Shown here in pieces: positions 1-6,910 of a stretch of 20,435 nt of DNA. Position 1 is the first letter of the stretch. Every line of letters begins with the position of its first letter. Source of the DNA: Sulfopaludibacter sp035551455 (GTDB lineage: Bacteria > Acidobacteriota > Terriglobia > Bryobacterales > Bryobacteraceae). The notes below the pieces were generated by a model. It did not search any database and was not told where the DNA came from. It worked only from the letters and a program-made list of their open reading frames with translations. The DNA is taken from positions 1 to 20,435 of the forward strand of contig DASZMZ010000323.1 of the NCBI GenBank assembly GCA_035551455.1, given 5' to 3'. The translations under genes were made by a program, and so were the position numbers.

Positions 1-1809
1 CTGGTCTACGTGAACTATGGCGCGCCGGCCGATTACGAGGAGCTCGAACGACTCGGCATCTCGGTGAAGGGCGCCATCGTGATCGCGCGGTACGGGCAGA
101 CGTGGCGCGGCATCAAGCCGAAGGTCGCGGCGGAACACGGCGCGGTGGGCTGCCTGATTTATTCCGACCCGCGCGACGATGGCTACACCGATGGCGATGT
201 CTTCCCGGCCGGTCCCATGCGGCCGAAGGAGGGTGTGCAGCGTGGTAGCGTGATGGACATGCCGCTGTATCCCGGCGATCCGCTGACACCCGGAGTGGGC
301 GCCACCAAGGATGCCAAACGGCTGCCGATTGCCGGTGCGCCCACGCTCACCAAAATTCCAGTGATGCCGATTTCTTACGGCGACGCTCAGCCGTTGCTGG
401 CCGCCATTCAAGGCCGCCTGGCGCCCGACAACTGGCACGGCGGGCTGCCGATCACGTACCACGTGGGTCCTGGACCGGCGCGCGTCCACCTGAAACTGGC
501 CTTTAACTGGGATCTCAAACCTTTGTACGACGTGATTGTGCGCATCCCCGGAACGACCTATCCCGACGAGTGGATCATTCGCGGCAACCATCACGACGCC
601 TGGGTGAACGGCGCGGAGGATCCGCTTTCCGGCGCGGTCGCGTTGATGGAAGAGGCTCGCGGCTTCTCCACACTGTTGAAGCAGGGTTGGAAGCCCAAGC
701 GGACCATTGTGCTCTGCTTCTGGGACGGCGAAGAGCCGGGTTTGCTAGGCTCCACCGAATGGGCCGAAACGCATGCCACCGAACTGGCCCGTAACGCCGC
801 TGTCTACATCAATACGGACGGGAACGGGCGCGGCGAGTTTGGAGCCGAGGGCTCGCATTCCCTCGAGCGCTTCATCAACGGTGTGGCGAAGGACGTGGAG
901 GATCCCGAGGCCAAGATTCCGGTGGCCACGCGTTTGCGGGATATGCGGCTCGCCAATTCTTCGGGCGAAGATCGCCAGGAAGTACGCAGCCGCGCCGACC
1001 TGCGGATTGGCGCGCTCGGTTCGGGCTCCGATTACACCGCGTTCCTGGACCACCTGGGGATCGCGTCGTTGAATGTGGGCTTCGGCGGCGAGGATCGCGG
1101 CGGCATCTACCATTCGATTTACGACGACTTCTACTGGTACACGCATTTCTCCGACACGACGTTCGTCTACGGGCGCGCGCTGGCGCAACTGGCCGGTATG
1201 TCCGTGATGCGGCTGGCGGACGCCGAACTGCTGCCTCTCGATTTTGGCGACTTCACGGAAACCATCGGCCGCTATGTGCAGGAAGTGGAGAAACTGGCGC
1301 GCGACAAGCGCGAGCAGATTATCGAGCGCAATCGTGAGATCGACGACGGTGTGTTTGCGGCGATCAACGATCCGAAGAATCCCAGGCAGGCGCCGAAGAA
1401 GGAAACCGTGCCTCCGATTTTGAATTTCGCGCCGCTGGAGAACGGCCTCGCATCCTTGCAGCACATCGCCGAACTCTATGACAAAGCCCTGGCGCAAGCC
1501 GGCGAAAACGGCGGTTCGGCCCTGGCGCGTGCGTCGCTGCGCGACGTGAATCAGCGGCTGATTCTGGTGGAACGCGCCCTGACGCTGCAGGACGGTTTGC
1601 CGAATCGCCAGTGGTTCAAGCACCAGATCTACGCGCCCGGCTTCTATACCGGGTATGGAGTGAAGACCCTGCCGGCCGTTCGGGAAAGCCTGGAACAGAA
1701 GGAGTGGAAGCAGGCCGAAGAGCAGATTGTGCGGGTGGGAAAAGTCCTGGAGAACGCCGGCGAAGCCATTCAAGGGGCCACGTCGGCATTAACTCAAGCA
1801 GTGAAGTAG
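1..1809 (+). CDS. M28 family metallopeptidase, glutamate carboxypeptidase II-like (5' end missing)
   Basis: The reading frame is open from base 1, so the N-terminus lies outside the window; about 602 codons are present. The order is that of the glutamate carboxypeptidase II/transferrin-receptor group: a protease-associated (PA) domain first, then the di-zinc M28 catalytic domain, then a helical dimerisation domain. Counting from the ATG at base 10, the expected zinc ligands are all present: H194 in NHHDAW, D204 in GAEDP, E242 in WDGEEPG (E241 is the catalytic base), D270 in INTDG and H368 in YHSIYDD. The conserved LGSGSDYTAF stretch precedes the last histidine. Such enzymes remove C-terminal glutamate or other residues from peptides, usually outside the cytoplasm; the substrate here cannot be read from sequence. 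A signal peptide would be upstream and is not visible. The gene converges on the next one, with only 8 bp between the stop codons. Confidence 0.93.
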   Translation: MVYVNYGAPADYEELERLGISVKGAIVIARYGQTWRGIKPKVAAEHGAVGCLIYSDPRDDGYTDGDVFPAGPMRPKEGVQRGSVMDMPLYPGDPLTPGVGATKDAKRLPIAGAPTLTKIPVMPISYGDAQPLLAAIQGRLAPDNWHGGLPITYHVGPGPARVHLKLAFNWDLKPLYDVIVRIPGTTYPDEWIIRGNHHDAWVNGAEDPLSGAVALMEEARGFSTLLKQGWKPKRTIVLCFWDGEEPGLLGSTEWAETHATELARNAAVYINTDGNGRGEFGAEGSHSLERFINGVAKDVEDPEAKIPVATRLRDMRLANSSGEDRQEVRSRADLRIGALGSGSDYTAFLDHLGIASLNVGFGGEDRGGIYHSIYDDFYWYTHFSDTTFVYGRALAQLAGMSVMRLADAELLPLDFGDFTETIGRYVQEVEKLARDKREQIIERNREIDDGVFAAINDPKNPRQAPKKETVPPILNFAPLENGLASLQHIAELYDKALAQAGENGGSALARASLRDVNQRLILVERALTLQDGLPNRQWFKHQIYAPGFYTGYGVKTLPAVRESLEQKEWKQAEEQIVRVGKVLENAGEAIQGATSALTQAVK

Positions 1810-1817
1810 CGCAGGCC

Positions 1818-3527
1818 CTACTGGGGGTAGCTGGTCACCTTGGGTGTGACGCGCGAGGAGTCTTTGGCGGGGCCGCCGGTATTGTTGATGACATTGGTGA
1901 TTTCGCCGTTGTTGCCCAGGCGCACGGTGATCATGCTGTGGAAGCGGACACCGGGGCGGTCCGGGACCTCGATGGCCCGGCTCAACACCACGCCGGGCTG
2001 GCGAAAGACGCTGTAAATGCCCAGGCCCCAGGCTTCGTGAGTGGTCACGTTGTCCGCCACCTTGTACGATGCCCAACCGTTGACGCCCGCGCCGCTGGTG
2101 TAACTCGGCTGGTCGGGCGGATCGTACGGAATCTCCGACTGGTAGAAATAGACCCGACCGCCCTCGCCATTCCAGAGCACCTGATATTCCTGGTAATGCT
2201 CCACGAAGAGTCCGTAAATGGTGACGGCGGCGCCGTTGACCACCAGGCCGTTGGCACTGGGATTGGTGGTCCAGCCCACGCCCGCGCCGTGATCGGCGCG
2301 CCAGATCCAGGTGTGATCCACAATCGTGTCGCTGCTGTTGATCCGCAAGTTCACCGAGGCGCGACCGGCCGCCGCGCCGCCCACGCGGAAGAACACATCG
2401 TGCAGCGAAATGGGATTTTTCGCATGGCGCGCCTTGCTGCCGGACGGTCCCACTTCCAGCAGGACGGGCGAATTGTCGGCGCCCGCGTCGAAGAAGAGGC
2501 CGGCGATGACGATGCCGTCCACGTCGGCGGTGGTCATGGCGGCGACGCCGTGGTTCGCGTGCAGCGTGGCGAAGCCGAGTCCCAGCACAATGGTGTCGGG
2601 CCACGCGATGCGAAGGGTGTCGCTCAGTTCGTAGATGCCGGGGGTGAGGAGCAGATTCTTGCCCTTGGAGAGTTGCGCGTTCAGGCTGTCGGCGGTGTCG
2701 ACGCCGGCCCGCGCGATGTAAAAGCGGCTGAGCGGAATCGACTGTCCCGGCGTCGACCCGGCTTCCCAGGTGATGCCCGAACTATCGGTGCGGAGGGACG
2801 GCACGCGGACGCTGTAGTTGCCGGCGGCGTCTACTTGCAGGAACGGCTTTTCGCGCACCACCGGCACGCGCGCGATCTTGGTGTACGGCGGGGTGGGCCA
2901 CTCGCCCTCGGGAGGATGGTTCACGCCCACGAAGACCATATTCCAGTTCGACCCGGTCCAACCGCCCCAGTTGGTGTTGCGCGAGATCCACTGCTGCTGC
3001 GACCCGGAGCCGACGGTGCCGTCGATCCAATCGTCGGACATCCAGCCGCCGCTGGCCCAGCCGCCGCTCTGATGGAGCACCATGTTGCCGCGGACATGCA
3101 TGCGCCGAAAGGGCGCGGCCTGCGAGACGGCCCATTGCATGGTGCCGCCGGTGGGCTCCACGGAGAAGCCCTCGGCGCCGCGCCAGAAGGAGCAGGTGGC
3201 GTTATTGCGGGGCAGGCTGGCGTCGGAATGGACGTTGCCCTTGATGCGCACGGCGTCGGGGGTGGCGCCGAGTCCCAGCACCTGCGTGTAGTAGCCGATG
3301 GGGACGTCGACCGAATACTGGCCGGGAAGAAAGAGGAGCGCGTTGCGCTGCGGGCCGAACTGATTCTTCTCCTGGATCGCGTAGACGGCCTGGATGCGCT
3401 CCTGGATGGCGGCGGCCGTCATGGAAGGGTCGAACGTCAGCACGTTCGGGCCGAAATCCGGCTTTGGGCCGGCGGCGCACAGCAGGCTGGGAGCAAGCGC
3501 CAGTGCCGTGATCAAGCTGAATCGCAT
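1818..3527 (-). CDS. Secreted right-handed beta-helix (pectate-lyase-fold) protein
   Basis: A 569-residue protein with a typical N-terminal signal peptide (MRFSLITALALAPSLLCAAG), so it is probably exported. Near the N-terminus is an FGPNVLTFDP segment followed by LFLPGQYSVDVPIGYYTQVLGLG, the pattern that opens many pectate-lyase-superfamily beta-helices. Later segments (NLLLTPGIYELSDTLRI, DGIVIAGLFFDAG, NLRINSSDTIVDHTWIWRAD, TIYGLFVEHYQEYQVLW) look like successive helix rungs. A Trp/Gly/Ser-rich stretch (about residues 155-200, with GGWASGGWMSDDW) interrupts the first part. Homologues of this type are often labelled 'adenylyl cyclase' or 'coagulation factor 5/8' in databases; I see no cyclase signature. 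A role in binding or cleaving polysaccharide is inferred from the fold only, and I cannot assign catalytic residues. No strong ribosome-binding site precedes the ATG. Confidence 0.8.
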   Translation of the reverse strand: MRFSLITALALAPSLLCAAGPKPDFGPNVLTFDPSMTAAAIQERIQAVYAIQEKNQFGPQRNALLFLPGQYSVDVPIGYYTQVLGLGATPDAVRIKGNVHSDASLPRNNATCSFWRGAEGFSVEPTGGTMQWAVSQAAPFRRMHVRGNMVLHQSGGWASGGWMSDDWIDGTVGSGSQQQWISRNTNWGGWTGSNWNMVFVGVNHPPEGEWPTPPYTKIARVPVVREKPFLQVDAAGNYSVRVPSLRTDSSGITWEAGSTPGQSIPLSRFYIARAGVDTADSLNAQLSKGKNLLLTPGIYELSDTLRIAWPDTIVLGLGFATLHANHGVAAMTTADVDGIVIAGLFFDAGADNSPVLLEVGPSGSKARHAKNPISLHDVFFRVGGAAAGRASVNLRINSSDTIVDHTWIWRADHGAGVGWTTNPSANGLVVNGAAVTIYGLFVEHYQEYQVLWNGEGGRVYFYQSEIPYDPPDQPSYTSGAGVNGWASYKVADNVTTHEAWGLGIYSVFRQPGVVLSRAIEVPDRPGVRFHSMITVRLGNNGEITNVINNTGGPAKDSSRVTPKVTSYPQ

Positions 3528-3584
3528 GACCGCATGGTAACTGCCGTCATTGGTGGAGACAAGCGGCGGGTCAATCGAAGGAAT

Positions 3585-3642
3585 CCTATCGTAGGAGTAC
3601 GCAATCCGAGCCGCGACCGTTAGGAAGCGTGGGTGACCTTCC
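3585..3642. repeat. REP-like dispersed repeat candidate beside transposase remnant
   Basis: The core CGAGCCGCGACCGTTAGGAA (from 3608), read on the other strand, would encode the LPNGRGSD-type string that recurs in spurious small proteins of Solibacter-like genomes. I take it from memory to be a dispersed repeat. Bases 3623-3627 (GGAAG) and 3638-3642 (CTTCC) can form a short 5-bp stem directly before the transposase-remnant start. Only one copy was noticed in this window, so its repeated nature is inference. Confidence 0.4.
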
Positions 3643-3830
3643 GTGACTTACCTGATTCCCTTTGCCTGCTACGGCTGGGTCGCCTTCGAGGGGCAACGTA
3701 TGGACCAATCCGTCGAGGATCCTCCGGAGCGGGTCACGGGTGGGCGCGCCACGGCAGCACACAATGGCGTCGCCGAGCAAGGTGATGTCATGAGCGTGTA
3801 TGGGCCCGATTGGAATCCACACCGTTCCAC
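3643..3830 (+). pseudogene. Decayed REP-associated tyrosine transposase (RAYT, Y1/IS200-like) remnant
   Basis: Three pieces resemble the RAYT family in the right order but far too close together. From the GTG at 3643 the frame reads MTYLIPFACYGW, like the family N-terminus (MTY-x-FACYG). At 3741-3767, in a different frame, is WARHGSTQW, like the conserved WARHGSTRW motif near the C-terminus. At 3775-3804, back in the first frame, is EQGDVMSVYG, like the family's C-terminal EQG-PMAVY. An intact RAYT has roughly 150-200 residues; here the middle, including the expected HUH/tyrosine catalytic region, is missing and the frame is broken. This is therefore an internally deleted, frameshifted fossil. 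The comparison is from memory of the family, not a search. It sits directly after the REP-like repeat, the usual arrangement for RAYT genes. Confidence 0.6.
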
Positions 3831-3843
3831 CTCCCATCGCACG

Positions 3844-6501
3844 CTACTCCTGGCGAAGGGCCGTCAGCGGGTCGATGCGGCTGGCGCGGCGGGCTGGGAG
3901 GAGGCTGGCCAGTAACGCTGCCGCCACCAGAACCAGGGTGGGAATCGCCCAGGTCGAGAGGTCCGTGGGCCGCACGCCTTCGACCAGCCGCTCCAGCGTG
4001 CGCGCGGCCGCGAGCGCTGCCAGCGTGCCCACCGCGACTCCGCCCAGAATCATCCACAGACTCTGCCTCAGCACCATCCATACGACTTCTCCGGCGGTCG
4101 CGCCCAGCGCCAGACGCACGCCGATTTCCGGCACGCGGCGGCTGGTGAGATACGCCATGACGCCGTAGATTCCGATGCAGGCGAGAGTCAGTGCCAGTCC
4201 GGCGAAGATGCCAAAGAGCAGCAGCAGGAAGCGTTGGCGGGCCAGCGAATCGCTCACCAGTTGTTCCATGGTGCGGACTTCGTAGAGCGCCTGGTCGCCG
4301 CTCGCGCCGCCGGTGGCGCTGCGCAATTCCTTACGCAACGGGTCCACCAGGCTCAAGGGCGCGGCGTTGGTGCGCACCACCACGGACATCAGGTCGCTCC
4401 AGCGATGCACCAGGGGATCGGCAACCTGGGCGAAGGGGTAATACAGTTGGGCGCGCACGGCGGCCTGATCGTCGCCTGCCAGGCCCCAATGGCGCACGTG
4501 ACCGACCACGCCCACCACCTGAACCGGGACGGCAGTATTGGGGTCGGACGCGAAGGGACTCGATTCCGGCGGCAGCCAGAGTCGTTGACCCACGGCATTC
4601 TGTGCGCCGAATGCCTGTTGCGCCAGCACGTCGTCGATCACCACTACGGGTTGGCTGGCCAGACGGTCATGGTCGTTGAAGAAGCGGCCGTGCAGCAGTG
4701 GAATGGCCATGACGTTCAGGTAATCCGGAGTCGCGCTGGTGGCCAGCGCCGAAGGCTGCTCTTTGGCCGGAGGCAGCGCCGCGCTGGTCCAATAGCTCAA
4801 CTCGTTGTAGCCTTCCCGCATCGGCACCGTATCCACGGCCGCGGCGAATTGAACGCCCGGGATGCGGCGCGCGTGTTCCAGCACGTCGTCCCACGCAGCG
4901 CGCGTTTGGGCGGGCTTGGTGAGCGCGGCCGGCGAGAGTGCGATCCGGCTGATCAGCACATTGTGACAGTCCATGCCGGGGTTCAATGCCGAGAGCCGCA
5001 GCATCGTGCGGCCCAGCGTGCCCGCGGCCACCAGCAGCACGACGGCCAGTCCGATTTCCGACACCACGAAGGCGGCGTGCAGGCGGCGAGCGCCTCCCGT
5101 GATGGTGCGGCCGCCGGCGCGCAGGGCCTGCTCCACATTGCGGACGGGCGCGCGCCAGGCCGGCGCCAGACCGAACAAGAGTCCGCTGACAAGCGACGCC
5201 GCCACGGCGAACAGCAGCACGCGCCAATCGATATGCACCTCTTCGGCGCGCGGCAAGGTGCCCGGCCACAGGGCCAGGAACGGTCGAATTCCCACGGCGG
5301 CCAGCACCACTCCCAGCAGGCCGCCACTGAGTCCCAGGACCGCGCTTTCGGTGAGACATTGCCGCACCAGACGGCCGCGGCTGGCGCCCAACGCCACGCG
5401 CATGGCCAGTTCGCGCTCGCGGGAAACGGCGCGCGCCAGAAGCAGGCTGGCGACGTTCACGCAGGCGATCAGCAGCACCAGGCTCACCGCGCCCAACAGC
5501 AGCCACAGCATGGAGCCAACATCGCCCACTTCGGGACGCAGCGGGTCGGCCACGAAACTGCGGTCCTTGTTCGAGTCCGGATACTGGACGGCCAATTGGC
5601 GGCCGATGAGTGAGAGTTCGGCCTGCGCGGCGGCGGGCGAGACGCCGTCGTGAAGCCGCGCGTAAACGGTGATGCCCGGGTGGCGATTGCGGTTCTTCAG
5701 GTTCGGCGAGGAGTCCTGGCCGAGCGGAAGATAGACGTCTGGTTCCTCGCCCTCCAAACGGAAGGAAGCCGGCGCGATCCCTACCACGGTGTACGGCTTG
5801 CCATCCACCGTGAGCGGCTTGCCCAGCGCTGCCGGATCGCCCGCGAACAGGCTCTGCCACAAGTGGTGACTCAGAATGAGTGCCGGCGGGCCGCCGGGCT
5901 GATCCTCATCGGGGCGAAACTCGCGGCCGCGCTCGAGCGGAGTGGCCAGCAGGGAAAACAGGCCGGCCGAGATCTCGCGCCCGGAAACGTATTGGGCCTC
6001 GCCGTGCGCGCTGGCGGTCCCCACGCTGAAGCGGAAGGCCGCCATGCTCACCGAGTGCGCCTCTCGCTGGCAATCCAGATAGTTGGGATAGGCGAAGGCC
6101 CACAGGTTGCCGAAGCGGGTGGCCTGGACCGTCTTCTCCTGGAGCCGCAGAAGACGCTCGGGATGGGCGTAGGCCAGAGGACGCAGCAGCACTCCGTTGA
6201 TCACCGTGAACATGACGGTGGTGGCGCCGCAGCCCAGGGCGAGCGTGAGCAGAGCGACAGCGGCGAAACCGGGCTTGCGCGCCAGCGTACGGAGGGCGTA
6301 CTGGAAATCCTGGCGCAGGTCGTGCAGCCAGCGCGTGGGCCGTGCGTCGCGGCAGCCTTCCTTCACCTGCTCGGCGCCTCCCAGCTCGATGCGCGCGATG
6401 CGGCGCGCTTCCCGCGGAGTGTGGCCCTCCGCGATCAGGTCGGCCACATGCTGCTCCAGATGAAAGCGCAATTCCTTGTCGAGACGGTCTTCCCAACTCA
6501 T
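3844..6501 (-). CDS. ADOP-type ABC transporter permease (MacB/FtsX fold, no ATPase domain)
   Basis: An 885-residue membrane protein. The start is taken as the ATG at 6501 because AAGGAGG lies 6 bases upstream and the ATG overlaps the padR stop (ATGA); the frame stays open 60 bases further upstream. The first ~45 residues (MSWEDRLDKELRFHLEQHV, then EARRIARIELGG) are the small cytoplasmic prefix typical of acidobacterial duplicated orphan permeases. A first membrane segment (about 79-108) is followed by a large periplasmic MacB-like domain, a central block of three membrane helices with the FtsX signature RERELAMRVALGASRGRLVR, a second periplasmic domain, and a C-terminal three-helix block containing RRVPEIGVRLALGATAGEVV. 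The repeat of the permease half within one chain is the ADOP hallmark. No ATP-binding gene is adjacent. The transported or sensed substrate is unknown. Expression is probably controlled by the coupled PadR. Confidence 0.93.
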   Translation of the reverse strand: MSWEDRLDKELRFHLEQHVADLIAEGHTPREARRIARIELGGAEQVKEGCRDARPTRWLHDLRQDFQYALRTLARKPGFAAVALLTLALGCGATTVMFTVINGVLLRPLAYAHPERLLRLQEKTVQATRFGNLWAFAYPNYLDCQREAHSVSMAAFRFSVGTASAHGEAQYVSGREISAGLFSLLATPLERGREFRPDEDQPGGPPALILSHHLWQSLFAGDPAALGKPLTVDGKPYTVVGIAPASFRLEGEEPDVYLPLGQDSSPNLKNRNRHPGITVYARLHDGVSPAAAQAELSLIGRQLAVQYPDSNKDRSFVADPLRPEVGDVGSMLWLLLGAVSLVLLIACVNVASLLLARAVSRERELAMRVALGASRGRLVRQCLTESAVLGLSGGLLGVVLAAVGIRPFLALWPGTLPRAEEVHIDWRVLLFAVAASLVSGLLFGLAPAWRAPVRNVEQALRAGGRTITGGARRLHAAFVVSEIGLAVVLLVAAGTLGRTMLRLSALNPGMDCHNVLISRIALSPAALTKPAQTRAAWDDVLEHARRIPGVQFAAAVDTVPMREGYNELSYWTSAALPPAKEQPSALATSATPDYLNVMAIPLLHGRFFNDHDRLASQPVVVIDDVLAQQAFGAQNAVGQRLWLPPESSPFASDPNTAVPVQVVGVVGHVRHWGLAGDDQAAVRAQLYYPFAQVADPLVHRWSDLMSVVVRTNAAPLSLVDPLRKELRSATGGASGDQALYEVRTMEQLVSDSLARQRFLLLLFGIFAGLALTLACIGIYGVMAYLTSRRVPEIGVRLALGATAGEVVWMVLRQSLWMILGGVAVGTLAALAAARTLERLVEGVRPTDLSTWAIPTLVLVAAALLASLLPARRASRIDPLTALRQE

Positions 6502-6842
6502 TCCGCGCCTCCTTCGGAGAGCCTGAGAATCAGCCCGACGGCCTGCGCGAGCCGCTGCCAACTGGCCGTCTCCTCGTCCAGTTGGGCGCGGCCCTTACGG
6601 GTCAGGCGGTAGAACTTGGCCTCGCGGCCGGTCTCGGTTTCCTTCCAGTCCGCGGTCAGCAGTCCGCGATTCTCCAGGCGGTGCAGGGCGGGATACAGCG
6701 AGCCTTGCGGCACCTGGACTACATCGCGCGATACCTGTTGCAGGCGCTGCGCGATGGCGTAGCCGTGGACCGGTCCCAGTCCCGCGATCTTCAGGATGAG
6801 AAGATCCAACGTGCCTTGCGGAAGATCAGATTTCACCGGCAT
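6498..6842 (-). CDS. PadR family transcriptional regulator
   Basis: A 114-residue winged-helix regulator. The family pattern is clear: LPQGTLDLLILKIAG at 7-21, HGYAIAQRLQQ at 26-36, the recognition region VPQGSLYPALHRLENRGLL at 44-62 and the wing ETGREAKFYRLTRKG at 70-84. It is the short form with a C-terminal dimerisation helix (to about residue 110). Its TGA overlaps the ATG of the ADOP permease, so the two are translationally coupled; PadR-ADOP pairs are a common arrangement in Acidobacteriota. PadR proteins are usually repressors of themselves and the neighbouring transporter, released by a small ligand. A palindrome abutting the start codon is a likely self-operator. There is no well-spaced ribosome-binding site, as GAGGT ends right at the ATG. 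Confidence 0.93.
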   Translation of the reverse strand: MPVKSDLPQGTLDLLILKIAGLGPVHGYAIAQRLQQVSRDVVQVPQGSLYPALHRLENRGLLTADWKETETGREAKFYRLTRKGRAQLDEETASWQRLAQAVGLILRLSEGGAE

Positions 6843-6883
6843 ACCTCGTACTTCTACCTATATCACAGGTAGAAGCCCGAGGT
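6843..6883 (-). promoter_or_regulatory. Interrupted palindrome next to padR start: probable PadR operator/promoter
   Basis: The inner arms CTTCTACCT (6851-6859) and AGGTAGAAG (6867-6875) are perfect inverted repeats around a 7-base centre. The outer arms ACCTCG (6843-6848) and CGAGGT (6878-6883) are also perfect, separated from the inner arms by 2 bases on each side. That gives 15 paired positions in 41 bp. Read on the minus strand, the centre contains TGATATAGG, a plausible -10 element 14 bases before the padR ATG, so a bound dimer would cover the promoter. A good -35 element was not seen. Confidence 0.6.
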
Positions 6884-6885
6884 GT

Positions 6886-6908
6886 GTGACAGGCGAAAGC
6901 GTCTGCCC
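6886..6908. repeat. Small hairpin after the S9 peptidase gene
   Basis: CAGGCG (6890-6895) pairs with CGTCTG (6900-6905) around AAAG, with one G-T pair. It lies just past the peptidase stop codon on the minus strand, so it could act as a weak terminator, but no T-run follows. Its minus-strand sequence (CAGACGCTTTCGCCTGTC) resembles part of the hairpin at 17820-17849, which hints at a shared repeat family. Confidence 0.35.
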
Positions 6909-6910
6909 TC

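Larger units (their letters stand above)
3528..3843. other. Gene-poor stretch between permease and beta-helix genes
   Basis: Between two minus-strand genes there is no intact gene in this 316-bp stretch. It holds the REP-like repeat (3585-3642) and the transposase remnant (3643-3830) listed separately. Bases 3528-3584 contain the upstream region of the beta-helix gene; no convincing -10/-35 pair was found there. Confidence 0.6.

Noticed and set aside
1611..3623. A 670-codon open frame on the plus strand opposite the beta-helix gene
   Set aside because: It overlaps the M28 3' end and the whole beta-helix gene; its His/Gly/Ala/Val-rich product has no domain and is explained by the high-GC antisense frame.
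3586..3837. An 83-codon minus-strand frame just after the permease stop
   Set aside because: It runs through the REP-like repeat and the transposase remnant on the opposite strand, and its ending comes from the repeat; better explained as spurious.
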